In this document: in pieces, positions 28,740 to 41,281 of the stretch
Numbering within the stretch: the first letter of the stretch is position 1
How the letters are laid out: the number at the start of each line of letters is the position of its first letter
DNA from: Paulinella micropora
Lineage: Eukaryota; Cercozoa; Imbricatea; Euglyphida; Paulinellidae
Assembly (NCBI GenBank): GCA_019918135.1
Contig: WBZZ01002990.1
Span: forward strand, 117,501-172,500
DNA: 55,000 nt
Direction: 5' to 3'
Notes under the pieces: model-generated
Seen by the model: only the letters and a program-made list of their open reading frames with translations
Database searches by the model: none
Told to the model about the DNA's origin: nothing
Translations under genes and position numbers: made by a program

Positions 28740-29719
28740 ACAGGGGGATAATGTTGTTATCTGTTTATACGACAGACTTTGTAAAAAATTGCAAACGATA
28801 GGGAAATTCAAAATGGAAGGGGGGGGTGGGGCCATAGAAACACCCCCCCTTTCCTCCCTGCTTTTTTCTCATAGTTTTCGGTTCCAAGTGTAAGACCGTC
28901 AAGCTTTCATTAAAAATCTTTTTCGCACTTTCTTGGCGCCCTCCCCCCTCTCTAAGAGCCCCTCGCTTACCCCGACGACGTCCTGTCCGTGCCATGGCTC
29001 GGCCACCGTGCGTCACCGTGCGTCTCCAAAAACAGACGTTCCCCGGCACCGGCGTCCATAGGCTCCGGTGCCGGTGATCGGCTGTTTGAAGCTAGTTACA
29101 CAGGTGCGGACGTCGTGATCTGGTACAAGTGGGACCCCTACACGCTGCAGTGACCGACGCAATAGAAAGCATGGCTATTCAGGTCACGCAACAGCAGACC
29201 GTCGTTGAACGTTTTGCACTAGATTTAGCGGCTAATGAAGCTTGGCGCCCGGGCTACAGAAGATACAAACATGCGATTCATGCTGAGACCGACAAGCAGT
29301 TGGAAGAGAGAAAGAGCGGCATGCGGCACATCTTCCTCCCTCATCAGAGCGCGTGCAAACGCGTTCCAACAAAAATCGTTGCGTTCCACTTTCATATTTT
29401 TGCAGATCTTGCAGAGGGAGGAGGCAGGAGGCCGCGCCAAGAAAATGTCATTTACGCTAAATTAAAGCTCGACAAGGTCTTACACTTGACACTTGCAACG
29501 GCAACCTCAGGCTGCCGTAGCATCCGGTCCACTCAAGGGTCGCAGGAGGACAAGAGCCCCCCTCACTTATTTCGAAGGAGTCCTGTCCGTGCTATATCGC
29601 GGCCACTGTGCGCAGAGTCGGAAAATATATGAACAGAGGGGAGGCCGACCTGTGGAGGCGTTGCACGTATTTATTTCTTTTACAGCTTCTGCGCCCTTCC
29701 CCTCCTTCTCCATCTGCTC
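28740..29719. other. Right provirus boundary and GC-rich spacer
   Basis: AT-rich provirus DNA gives way to GC-rich DNA at about 28740-28800. No gene is supported. A short block CCTGTCCGTGCCATGGCTCGGCC (28979 on) recurs in altered form near 29579 and 32140, and a GTCTTACACTTG-type block recurs in both orientations (28887, 29479, 32110). Confidence 0.5.
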
Positions 29720-31833
<2,114 letters not shown>

Positions 31834-32117
31834 AAAGCTTAGGAGACGATGAGTTTAATAGGTGGCAAAATAAAGCCACAGAACTGCGGTGGCAAGGAGT
31901 ACGCACACGGGAGGAAACCTTTTGTATCATCCTGTAGCATACGAATTAAGATTGAAGGAGAAAAGGAAACATACATTTGATTACTTTTTCCCCAAAAGGG
32001 TTAGTTCAAGTTGAAACGCAAGAGTATAAGTTGCGTACAGAAATGCTTAGGCAAGCACGGAACGGCGCCAAGAGAGTGTGAAAAGAATACGCTGAATTAA
32101 GCTCGACGGTCTTACTC
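31834..32117. other. Spacer after tandem repeats
   Basis: No supported gene. A short open frame (DDEFNRWQNKATELRWQG) to a TAG near 31937 may be a gene fragment. Confidence 0.4.
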
Positions 32118-33302
32118 TCAGGGTACTACCTCCGACAGCGTCTGTCCGTGCCATGGCTCGGCCATCATCGTGCGCAATTTCAGAATAGTATGAAAAGAGA
32201 AAAAATTTTCTTTTGGTCTAACAACAAAGGAAACAGACGGGGGATGAGGAAGGGGGAAAGAAAGGGACGGGATGTGCATTCCCCCGCTCCCCCCCGCTCC
32301 CCCCTCGCGGTCGAAGGCCCAGCCCCTGGCCGCTAGAAATTCTGCTAGGCGGTCTTCGCTTTTGAAGCGCTTGGCAATGCCCTCAACCGTATGGCACCGC
32401 TGCACGTGGTCGTCTAACACCTGCGTGGTCTTGCAGCGCGTCGTGCACTGAACAGTGCCGTGAGTACCGTCGTATTTAGCAGTGCTGAACGACGCAAATG
32501 AACATGCATGTTTCCACTTCTTGCTCTCCTCATGCCGCTGTTCATGTTGCCTCAAGCTTGCCGCGGACGTAAAGCGACTGTTGCATTCAGTACATGCAAA
32601 CGGTTTCTCACCCGTGTGGGTCCGCATATGTAATTTGAGACTGCTAGATTGTGCAAAGCTACTTTCGCATTCAGTACATGCAAACGGTTTCTCACCCGTA
32701 TGGGTCCGCATATGTTTTCTGAGATTGCCAGATTCTGCAAAGCGACTGTTGCATTCAGTACATGCAAACGGTTTCTCACCCGTATGGGTCCGCATATGTA
32801 CTTTGAGATGGCCAGCTTGTGTAAAGCAACTGTTGCATTCAGTACATGCAAACGGTTTCTCACCCGTATGGGTCCGCATATGTAATTTGAGACTGCTAGA
32901 TTCTGCAAAGTGACTGTCACATTCAGTACATGCAAACGGTTTCTCGCCCGTATGGGTCAGCATATGTGCTTTGAGAGTTTTAGCTTGTGTAAAGCGACTG
33001 TTGCATTCAGTACATGCAAACAGTTTCTCGCCCGTATGGATCCACATATGTTTTTTGAGAGCACCAGCGGCTGTAAAGTGACTGTCGCATTCAGTACATG
33101 CAAACGGCTTCTCGCCCGTATGGGTTCGCATATGTCGTTTGAGATTGCTAGCGGTTGCAAAGTGACTGTCGCATTCAGTACATGCAAACGGCTTCTCGCC
33201 CGTATGGGTTCGCATGTGTATTTGGAGGTCAGAAGGTTTAGCAAAACTTGCTGCACTGCGCACAATCAAATCTCTTTGTCCTCGCTGGTTGAGGCGCCGC
33301 AT
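32118..33302 (-). CDS. C2H2 zinc-finger array with a conserved-looking C-terminal tail
   Basis: Eight complete C2H2 fingers (CX2CX12HX3H) with invariant [12 protein letters not shown] linkers are preceded by one more finger broken by a frameshift at ~33245. Fingers differ mainly in the recognition helix (e.g. [27 protein letters not shown]). After the array, [19 protein letters not shown] and [19 protein letters not shown] resemble a tail seen in some algal and viral zinc-finger proteins before a nuclease-like domain; here it runs into G-rich DNA after AFDREGG. The N-terminal part lies at 33238-34005. Likely sequence-specific DNA binding. Confidence 0.75.
   Translation of the reverse strand: MRRLNQRGQRDLIVRSAASFAKPSDLQIHMRTHTGEKPFACTECDSHFATASNLKRHMRTHTGEKPFACTECDSHFTAAGALKKHMWIHTGEKLFACTECNSRFTQAKTLKAHMLTHTGEKPFACTECDSHFAESSSLKLHMRTHTGEKPFACTECNSCFTQAGHLKVHMRTHTGEKPFACTECNSRFAESGNLRKHMRTHTGEKPFACTECESSFAQSSSLKLHMRTHTGEKPFACTECNSRFTSAASLRQHEQRHEESKKWKHACSFASFSTAKYDGTHGTVQCTTRCKTTQVLDDHVQRCHTVEGIAKRFKSEDRLAEFLAARGWAFDREGGAGGSGGMHIPSLSFPLPHPPSVSFVVRPKENFFSFHTILKLRTMMAEPWHGQTLSEVVP
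32574..33240 (-). repeat. 84-bp tandem repeats encoding near-identical zinc fingers
   Basis: The DNA of successive fingers is nearly identical (TGCATTCAGTACATGCAAAC recurs in most units on the plus strand), indicating recent tandem amplification or gene conversion with change confined to the recognition helices. Confidence 0.8.
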
Positions 33303-34005
33303 AATCAGGTTGCGCGGTAGAAGTCTGTTCTTCTAGTCGTTCTGCGTGCCGGCGCGTCTGTGGTAGGTCGGGCGCGGCGACGCTGTCAGGCACAAACCGC
33401 ACCGCTGGTAGAGGGCATTGCTTGGTATCTGGGGCTTCTTCTGCTTTTGGCAGAGATAGCTTGACACGCTTGGCGGCAGGTTCTTCACCACCCCCAGTGG
33501 ACGCAGACTCCGATAGTTCTGCTCCTAATACCTGGTCAATCTTGGCAACATGAGAATTGTATGCATCTACGATTTCGTGCAATAGCCTTTGGCTTGCACG
33601 GAGCAGCGGGAAGATGCGTATGATATTTGTGTAGCTAGCAACTGGGACAGCACGTCCAGATCCTTTTCCACTTGCAGGAAATTTATACATCTCATATAAA
33701 TTTTTCTTTTGGAAACCCTTATATCGCACAAGATGATCCCAGATACCGCGGACGCGTGTCTTTTTGCACCCCAACCACAGCTGAATGACTTCTTCAACGG
33801 CAAATTTCCCGTCTGTGGTGCATCTGATGCCACTTGTGTTCAAAAACTGTTCCGTGTAATTTTTCAAAATTGGTATTTCATCGAGGGCCACTTTCGCGTC
33901 GCCCGCGCGTGGCGCCTCGACAGAAGCTTTGTTTTCGAAGGTCGAAATCGCGCTGGTGACGGGGACGATGGCCTTCACGTCTTCCGTGGACATGCTTGGA
34001 AGCAA
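33238..34005 (-). CDS. BRO/KilA-like N-terminal region of the zinc-finger protein
   Basis: From the ATG at 34005 the product has a region (residues ~45-150) reading [20 protein letters not shown] and, later, [19 protein letters not shown] and [12 protein letters not shown]. This layout, with a K/YFP-GxG-xxxPV turn and a following helix, recalls BRO/KilA-type DNA-binding modules of large DNA viruses and phages; it is a tentative reading. The C-terminus RFDCAQCS is the start of the first zinc finger. One missing base near 33245 separates it from the finger frame, so the two ORFs were one gene. Confidence 0.5.
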   Translation of the reverse strand: MLPSMSTEDVKAIVPVTSAISTFENKASVEAPRAGDAKVALDEIPILKNYTEQFLNTSGIRCTTDGKFAVEEVIQLWLGCKKTRVRGIWDHLVRYKGFQKKNLYEMYKFPASGKGSGRAVPVASYTNIIRIFPLLRASQRLLHEIVDAYNSHVAKIDQVLGAELSESASTGGGEEPAAKRVKLSLPKAEEAPDTKQCPLPAVRFVPDSVAAPDLPQTRRHAERLEEQTSTAQPDYAAPQPARTKRFDCAQCSKFC

Positions 34006-34274
34006 GACGGATAGGTCGATTATGACTTGTGTTTAATAGAAAGAAACAATAAGTAGTCCAGCTTTTTTTTGCGGCGGGGGAAAGGGGAGAGAGAGAGAGA
34101 GAGAGGGAGCGAAGAGAGAGGATGGGGGGGGGGGGGGGGAAGGGGAGAGGGAACAAAGAGAAAAAGAGGGGGGGGGGAGGTTTGGGCTCCTCCCCTCCCC
34201 ACAACCAGATGTCTGCATTTCCTCTATGTCATCTAACGATATTTTGCTTGCATACTTCTTTTTGATGTAGTCTG
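34006..34274. other. G/GA-rich spacer
   Basis: Contains GA repeats and G-runs (34082-34170) between two minus-strand genes. No gene seen. Confidence 0.7.
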
Positions 34275-35450
34275 CTATTCATCTTCATTCGATTCTTCGT
34301 CCTCCTCTTCCTCCGTATCCCCACCATCGCCGCAGAGGCAGGACTCCAGGAGCGGGCCGTTATCAAAGTCGTAAATGAGACGAATCTCGCCGCAGTGTTT
34401 TTGCGGGCACTGTTGAAAACCACCAAAATTGGATTCGGCCCTTAAAGATCGAAGCATTCTCTTTGATTCCTTGGCGATTATATCACAGCCCGCAAACGAA
34501 GTCACAATGCCTAAGCTCAGCTGCTTCAGCTGCCCGAGGCTCTGGGCCTCCCGAATTTCTTTGGACAGCTCTTCGAACTTAGATTCACCGGTAATAAGGG
34601 CTTTGTAGGCCTTGCGGTGCTTTTCGCGGAGGATGACCTTTTGAGTCTTTTCCAGCGATTTTTGCGCGTCCGCCGGGCTTTTCGGACCGTCAGACTCCTC
34701 CTCGTCCTCGTCCGACTCCTCGTCCTCCTCGTCCGACTCCTCCTCGTCGGTACCGTCGCTGGCCCAGCTGCTGAGGAAACTCAAGGACTCTAGTTGCGTG
34801 TTGCCCCGCTGGAAGGGGCTGATCACGTTTTCTTCGAAATTAACGAAATCCCATTCTATAAGTTCGTCGTAGCTTTGGATTAATTTGTCAAGCCAGGCCA
34901 GCAGCTCCTTGGTCAGGCGGAAGGACGTGCGGTTCGCGTAGCTGAGTTTCGCTTCTTCTGACTCTAGCCTGAACAGCAGGCCCGCGTCGGACAATTGGCG
35001 CAGCTTTGTTGTATCTTTGAGCAGCTCGAGGACGCGCCCGAACGCTTTGTTATCTCGGATAGAAGCTGCGGTAGTTGGCTTTGCTACTGCCCTTTTCTTG
35101 AGGCTCTGCAGGTAGTCAGGCAAGGCCTTGGGAGCGCACTGTCCGGATTTGAAGGCAGCAACGACAGCAAGCTTGATCTTATTGTTGAGACTGTCTGCGC
35201 GTTGGGGCAGGTGCAGGGCTAGGGCTTGGGTCAACTGTTTCAGGAGAAACTGCTGGTAGATGCGATAGAGCAGTTGCTCGAAGAACTCGATGAGCTGGCT
35301 GGGTTGCTCTTCTTTGAGGCATTTGTCCAGCAATTCCGCCCACTCAAGGGCTTGCGTGGGTGCAGAGGCACAGTGTTTCTTTGGTGATGATGGTCTGGCC
35401 TTGGGTGGCTTTGTACGCTTTGCGTTCTTAGAGCTCATGGAAGTAGACAT
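34275..35450 (-). CDS. Unknown 391-residue acidic protein
   Basis: An intact ATG-started ORF with a basic N-terminus (KRTKPPKARPSSPKKH), a long helical body (LDKCLKEEQPSQLIEFFEQL, FLLKQLTQALALHLPQ), an acidic block (DEEESDEEDEESDEDEEES) near residue 235, and a C-terminal Cys patch (QQCPQKHCGE ... ESCLCGDGG) that could bind a metal, ending in another acidic tail. No family recognised. It is intronless and tightly packed between the zinc-finger gene and the divergent phosphoesterase-like gene. Confidence 0.6.
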   Translation of the reverse strand: MSTSMSSKNAKRTKPPKARPSSPKKHCASAPTQALEWAELLDKCLKEEQPSQLIEFFEQLLYRIYQQFLLKQLTQALALHLPQRADSLNNKIKLAVVAAFKSGQCAPKALPDYLQSLKKRAVAKPTTAASIRDNKAFGRVLELLKDTTKLRQLSDAGLLFRLESEEAKLSYANRTSFRLTKELLAWLDKLIQSYDELIEWDFVNFEENVISPFQRGNTQLESLSFLSSWASDGTDEEESDEEDEESDEDEEESDGPKSPADAQKSLEKTQKVILREKHRKAYKALITGESKFEELSKEIREAQSLGQLKQLSLGIVTSFAGCDIIAKESKRMLRSLRAESNFGGFQQCPQKHCGEIRLIYDFDNGPLLESCLCGDGGDTEEEEDEESNEDE

Positions 35451-35715
35451 GACTTACCGATAGCTGGACAAAAGGCAAAACAAGCTTTTTTCTGCTGTGG
35501 AATTTGAGCCCGGTCCTCCCCTCCTTTCCCCCTAGGGGGGGGGGGGGGGGCCCCCCCCCCCCCCCTCGCTCTCCAAGGCGGGGGCACCCCCCCCCTCCCG
35601 CTCTCAAAGGGGGGGGGGCGCCCCCACCTCCTCCCTCTGAACCTAGAAAGGGGAAAATCTGCTTGTTTAGTTTGTATAAAGGTGGGGAGGGGGGGGTGGT
35701 AAGAGCGCGCGCACA
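35451..35715. other. Divergent promoter region with G/C homopolymers
   Basis: Long G- and C-runs (35536-35567, 35588-35635) between two divergent genes. Such runs are error-prone in sequencing. Confidence 0.6.
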
Positions 35716-37124
35716 ATGATGGGTGCAAGGACTTGGGGCTCGCTCGAAAATGAGCTGAAGAACATTCTGCAAAGGTCGCCCGCGTGGGAAGAAGAAGCTG
35801 ACTGGGAGGACGAGTTATGCCTGCGCCAGGAATATGCACGTTATGTGCTGGTAGGCGACACCTGCGGCACTTTGTCTGCCTTGTTGCGCGTACTCCGCTC
35901 CGTCAATGTCCTGGCGGGGGAGGGGGGGGAAGAAGAAGAGAGAGTAGAAGAAGAAGACGAAGAAGAAGAGGAGCACAAATCACGGCCAGCCCGCACCGCC
36001 TCTTGGCAGAGTCCGAGCCAGGCCTACGGCAATCTAAATTGGGACCCGGCCTGCAGCGGGACGTGTCTCATCCTGGTCGGGGGTTTGTCGAAAAAAGGCG
36101 CGGCGGCGATCGGCCCCGAAGAAATAAAGGCGCGGCTGTTGCTGTGCAGGCTAACAGCACAGGCCCTAGCGGCCGGTTCCCGGATCTGCGTTCTCAGCAA
36201 CAGAAATGATCTCGAGCTGATATACGAGACGCCGTTCCCACTCGTGCCAACCCCTTGTTACACGAGCATCTCTGTGCAGTCATTCAGCTGCGCTGGCTGC
36301 GCACATGCATGGAAGTGAAGCTGGGCCACGGGCTGCTGTGCAGCGTCATGCACGGCAACGACCTGGAACTTCAATTGCCAGAACGTAAGCAGCTAGCTTA
36401 CACATCGAACTGGCGCAAAAACCAGGGGCGGCTGCGCGACAGTGCTCTGGGGCTGGCAAAGTCGATTGAGGGAGGCATCCTCGGGGCGGCTGCTGCCGCC
36501 GCGCGCACCGGCGTCGTCGTCGTCGGGAAGCCGGGGTGGAAGCAGTACAAAGCAGTGATACACGAAGAGGCTGTGCGCCTAGGGGTCTCGACCAATCTGT
36601 CGGCGCTTCTGCAGTTAGACGCTGCTGCCTACGACGAGATCGCGGCCTTGCAGAGCTCCTGGTCCCAGCTCTTGGACTCTGGTCGCAAAAATGTCTTGCG
36701 CGTTGTTGCGGGGTTTGAGCTGCAGGGGCTGAAGAAGCGACGCGATGGCGCCGTTCTGGCCAGCCTTTTCTGCCACCAGCCGGTGCTGCTGTCGCTCGCT
36801 GTCGACTCGCCCCAGGAAACGTGCTGTGTAATCCTAGAGGACGGGCTCTCGGCTCACCTTGCTAGCGCTCCCGTCTTTAGGCCAGCGCAGCCGGCGAGCT
36901 GCGAATCCAGCTTGCACGCGACTCTGCTCCGGCCAGAGCACCTAGTGCCTCTCGTGCCCGGCTTTAGCTCGTGCGCGCGCGTGGCCTCGTCCCAGCTGAC
37001 GACGACGGCCGCGAAGGGGGGTTGGAGCAAAGACAGAGCCCTCAGCTTTTCCAAAGCGCGCAGGCAAAAAAGAGCTGCGGGCTTGTACAGGGTTGAGAGA
37101 GAGGAGAAGAGCAACAGAAAATAA
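35716..37124 (+). pseudogene. Degenerate calcineurin-like metallophosphoesterase
   Basis: The layout of a metallophosphoesterase is visible: a first strand/turn ARYVLVGDTCGTLSALLRVL (GDxHG expected; the His is Cys), a second TCLILVGGLSKKGAAAI (GDxxDRG expected), and RICVLSNRNDLELI (GNH(E/D) expected). Later, GHGLLCSVMHGNDL occupies the place of the final His motif. Most metal ligands are changed, so catalysis is unlikely. The frame shifts near 36250, where the first ORF (to 36318) and second (36255-37124) overlap. The rest (VVVVGKPGWKQYKAVIHEEA) is not recognised. A pseudoenzyme or a decayed gene are both possible. Confidence 0.5.
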
Positions 37125-37180
37125 TTAAATTTTTTTTTTTTTTTTTTTTGATGCTGAATTTCTTGAAATGAAAGTTTTAA

Positions 37181-38736
37181 TTAATTCCTTCGAAAGACAA
37201 ATAGGCATAAGCCCTCGCGGCCGCCAGACAGGGTCATGGGTGCCGCGCAGACGAGCGTAAAGACGGACGATAAAGTTTTGTACGTTCCTTGCGCGCGCAT
37301 GTCTCCATTGCGCTCGATCACAAAAGCGTACTTGACGCGTTTGTTGCTCTGCAAAGAGCGCTCAGCCAGGCTTTGCTTGCGCGGGATGTCTAGCCCCGCC
37401 AGCAGCGCGTAGACAGCAAGGTTGCCACCCGAGCCCCCCGCTTGAGGGTTCGAATGTGCCCTCGTCCGCATGCAGAAGCCCGCGAGCCTCGCCGCTTTGA
37501 GAACGTGCCGTCTCGCCGGGGCGGAATCGGCCCCCTTGGCGACAGCAAATACCAATTTTGCTTTTTCCTGTTGCAAGTAGTAATCCAACATGGCCAAAAA
37601 GCTGGGCGGCGGGGCGCCGGGGGGTGTCGCGGAGCCTAGCGCGCGTTGGTACCAGTGTAGCAAAGCTTCGCTTTGCCTAAGCAGGCTCCCCGTGTGCCGG
37701 GGCAGGGCTAGCAAGGGCAAGCCGAGCGCGGAGTCGGCCAGGCACAGAGGAGGGGGAGAGGGGGGTGCTGGCGCCAACCCTAGCACAACGGGGAGCTCGG
37801 AAGGCGGCGGCCGCTCGGCTTCCCTCGCAGGAACTGTCGGTTCTAAAATGCGCTGTTGTATGTATTCGACGCTTCCGTCTTCTCTGCGCGGGCCCTGCGG
37901 GCTGCGGTGCACGACTTCGATTAGTAGGAGGCACACCCAACAGACCAGGCGCGTGACCAGTTCTTCAGCTATGTGCGGGCTGCTGCTCTTTCCGTCCGCG
38001 CTCAGGCGCACGGGTAACGGGTTCAGGAAGTTGTACGCTTTAGACGGTGGTGGCAAGGATTCGAAAAACAGGCGGCACAGTGAGCGTGGTACGTTCTTAA
38101 ATGCGGGTTTCTGGTAACAAAGGTAGAAAAAGGGACAGCGCAGAGGGCTCTCGTAGCAGCCACTTGTGTAGGAGCCATTCTCGTCTTTCTCGGGCGGCTT
38201 GACCTCAAGGTGGATTACGCGATGCCACCAACGGCCCAGCTGCCTCACTCGCTCGGGGAGCTGGGCCACGTCCTTGTCTAGGTCGTCCCAGGCTAGTACC
38301 CTTTTCCTCCCCGCACCCTCCTCCACGCACAGCCGGAGCTCGCGGTAAGCAGCAAGTCCCCAGCTATGGCTTGGCCGCAGCTCCCAACCGTCCTGCTGCC
38401 GCAGCCCCCAACCGTCCTGCTGCCGCCGCCCCCCCTTGGAGCACAGGGCATAGAAACAGAGGAAAAGCGCCAGTGCGTTGGAGAGCCGCAGGATGCAGGG
38501 GGGGTCGCTGGCGCCGGAGGGCCCCGCGGTGCGATGATTAGGTTGCAGGTCTGCTGCTCGTCAAAGTCAATGGCCCAGAAGCGCCGCCGCTCCTCGTCAT
38601 AGGTGAAGTTTTGCGGCTTGAGGTCAAAGGTGCAGAGCTTGCGCAAAGAGTAAAAGACACGACTTAGAAAGTCACACAGCTCGGCCTCACGCCAGTCCCG
38701 CGTGTTGTCGTCTAGCCTGCTGGCCTTACGGAGGAA
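37181..38736 (-). pseudogene. Tandem kinase-like gene, C-terminal part (after the fold-back insertion)
   Basis: Reading on from the insertion, the frame carries the second kinase C-lobe: catalytic loop CTFDLKPQNFTYDEE and metal-binding-type strand FWAIDFDEQQTC (DFD for DFG). A 7-G run near 38500 shifts the frame, after which a hydrophobic stretch (RLSNALALFLCFYALCSKGG) leads without a further break into the long C-terminal region (VLAWDDLDKDVAQLPERV ... RWWHRVIHLEVKPP ... YAFVIERNGDMRAQGTYKTL) ending at 37181. The C-terminal region is not recognised. It forms one gene with 41282-42986. Confidence 0.6.
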
Positions 38737-38740
38737 ATAC
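38737..38740 (+). repeat. Target-site duplication ATAC (left)
   Basis: ATAC precedes the fold-back element and recurs at 41278-41281. Removing the element and one copy joins the kinase halves in frame. Confidence 0.85.
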
Positions 38741-39762
38741 AACAAGTGATTTGGCCAAATGTGGGGTATCAAATTTTCCGAAATTGTCCTGCCGGTGATT
38801 TTTGACTTTTTGATTCAGACATTCAAAATTGATTTTACTAAGCAAAAATAAAATTGAACAAGCTCAATAACGTATTAAAAATGAGTTTCCAGTTGTATTA
38901 AAGCTTCCTGGTTTGACTGTGTGATAAGCCTTAAACATGTGTGACAAAGGATACTTAGTCACTTACTGATATCTTAACATCAGCTTTTCTCATCCGTTTC
39001 CCTAGTTCAGTTTCAATCATGAATTTGATTACTAAATCAGCTTAATTTGATTATTACAAGCTGAATGTTAAATAATATTTGAAAAATAGTTAACCACTTT
39101 GACTTAGATTTATTTTGGTATCAGGTTGGCGGAGCCCGGCCTCCCCCCCCCCCCCCCACACACACACACACACCCGCCCCTCCCGGTCAGGGTTAGAAAT
39201 CATGGTTCACCTGCTGCCGCTTATGATAGTGGAACTGAAAAGTTTTGGATTGAAGGTAATCTGCAATCCAAAACTTCCCGAGCCAAAAACTTATGCAGTA
39301 ATTATTATGCCGGCATAATGACACTAGCTCCCTGGAAAGGAGAGGGGGGGGGGGGAGGGGGTGGTAGATCATGTGAAGTAGGTGAGGTAGAGAGAGGTAG
39401 AGAGAGAGAGAGAGATAGATAGATAGATAGAGAGAGAAGAGAGAAGTGGAGAGAGGTAGGGTAATGTAGACAGCTTGGAGAGGTAGAGAGAGGTAGGAGA
39501 GAGGGAGAGACAGATGGACAGAGAAAGAGAGAAAGAGAGAAAGAGAGGAAGAGAGGAAGAGAGGAAGGAAGAGAGAGAGAAATGAAGAGAGGTAGAGTAA
39601 GGTAAAGAGGTAGAAAGAGGTAGAGAGAGAGGTAGAGAGAGAGGTAGAGAGATAGAGAGATAGGGATAGAGAGGGAGGTAGAGGTAGAGGGAGAGAGAGG
39701 GAGAGAGAGAGAGACACACACACAGAAAAAAGAAGAGAGAGAGAGAGAGAAATAGAAAAGAG

Positions 39763-39828
<66 letters not shown>

Positions 39829-39851
39829 CAGAGAGAGAGACAGAGAGAGAA

Positions 39852-39890
<39 letters not shown>

Positions 39891-40215
39891 AGTGGAGAGA
39901 GGTAGAGTATTGTAGACAGCTTGGAGAGGTAGAGAGGTAGGAGAGAGGGAGAGAAACAGAGGGACAGTGAAAGAGAGAAAGAGAGAAAGAGAGAAGAGAA
40001 GAGAGAGAGAGAGAGAGATAGAAAAAGAAAGAGAGAAATGGAGAGAGGTAGAAAGAGGTAGAAAGAGAAGTAGAGAGAGAGAGAGAGAGAGAGAAATGGA
40101 GAGAGGTAGAGAGAGAGAGAGAGAGAGAAATGGAGTGAGGTAGAGAGAGGTAGAGGGAGGTAGAGAGGGAGGCAGAGAGGGAGGTAGAGAGGGAGAGAAA
40201 GAGAGAGAAAAAAGA

Positions 40216-40250
<35 letters not shown>

Positions 40251-41277
40251 TACCTCTACCTCCCTCTCTACCCCTCTCTCTATCTCTATCTCTCTACCTC
40301 TCTCTCTACCTCTCTCTCTCTCTCTCTCTCTACCCCTTTCTACCTCTTTACCTCACTCTACCTCTCTTCATTTCTCTCTCTCTTCCTCTCTTCCTCTCTT
40401 CCTCTCTTCCTCTCTTTCTCTCTTTCTCTCTTTCTCTGTCCATCTGTCTCTCCCTCTCTCCTACCTCTCTCTACCTCTCCAAGCTGTCTACATTACCCTA
40501 CCTCTCTGCACTTCTCTCTTCTCTCTCTGTTCTCTTTCTCTCTCTCTCTCTCTCTCTTCTCTCTCTGTTCTCTTCCTCTCTCTCTCTATCTATCTATCTA
40601 TCTATTTATCTCTCTCTCTCTCTACCTCTCTCTACCTCACCTACTTCACATGATCTACCACCCCCTCCCCCCCCCCCTCTCCTTTCCAGGGAGCTAGTGT
40701 CATTATGCCGGCATAATAATTACTGCATAAGTTTTTGGCTCGGGAAGTTTTGGATTGCAGATTACCTTCAATCCAAAACTTTTCAGTTCCACTATCATAA
40801 GCGGCAGCAGGTGAACCATGATTTCTAACCCTGACCGGGAGGGGCGGGTGTGTGTGTGTGTGGGGGGGGGGGGGGAGGCCGGGCTCCGCCAACCTGATAC
40901 CAAAATAAATCTAAGTCAAAGTGGTTAACTATTTTTCAAATATTATTTAACATTCAGCTTGTAATAATCAAATTAAGCTGATTTAGTAATCAAATTCATG
41001 ATTGAAACTGAACTAGGGAAACGGATGAGAAAAGCTGATGTTAAGATATCAGTAAGTGACTAAGTATCCTTTGTCACACATGTTTAAGGCTTATCACACA
41101 GTCAAACCAGGAAGCTTTAATACAACTGGAAACTCATTTTTAATACGTTATTGAGCTTGTTCAACCTTATTTTTGCTTAGTAAAATCAATTTTGAATGTC
41201 TGAATCAAAAAGTCAAAAATCACCGGCAAGACAATTTCGGAAAAATTGATACCCCACATTTGGCCGAATCACTTGTT
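38741..41277. mobile_element. 2.5 kb palindromic fold-back element, non-autonomous relative of the 11.7 kb transposon
   Basis: The two ~1 kb arms (38741-~39720 and ~40215-41277) are near-perfect inverted copies around a GA/CT-rich centre. The termini AACAAGTGATTTGGCCAAAT and subterminal DNA match the left end of the element at 14698. No transposase is encoded. Flanking ATAC duplication and insertion in a gene show mobility, presumably in trans by the autonomous relative. Arms also contain AC/GT repeats, a G-run and a 16-bp palindrome ATTATGCCGGCATAAT (39304-39319). Confidence 0.88.
39370..40640. repeat. GA-rich then CT-rich centre of the fold-back element
   Basis: (GA)n/GGTAGA repeats up to ~40215 switch abruptly to (CT)n/TACCTC repeats, the point of symmetry. 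All ORFs in this stretch are repeat artefacts. Confidence 0.9.
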
Positions 41278-41281
41278 ATAC
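41278..41281 (+). repeat. Target-site duplication ATAC (right)
   Basis: Second copy of the 4-bp duplication. Confidence 0.85.

Noticed and set aside
32482..33320. Plus-strand ORFs over the zinc-finger array
   Set aside because: Antisense of the 84-bp repeats; the minus strand has perfect C2H2 spacing.
39193..40600. Ser/Leu-rich ORFs in the fold-back element
   Set aside because: Products of (GA)n/(CT)n repeats.
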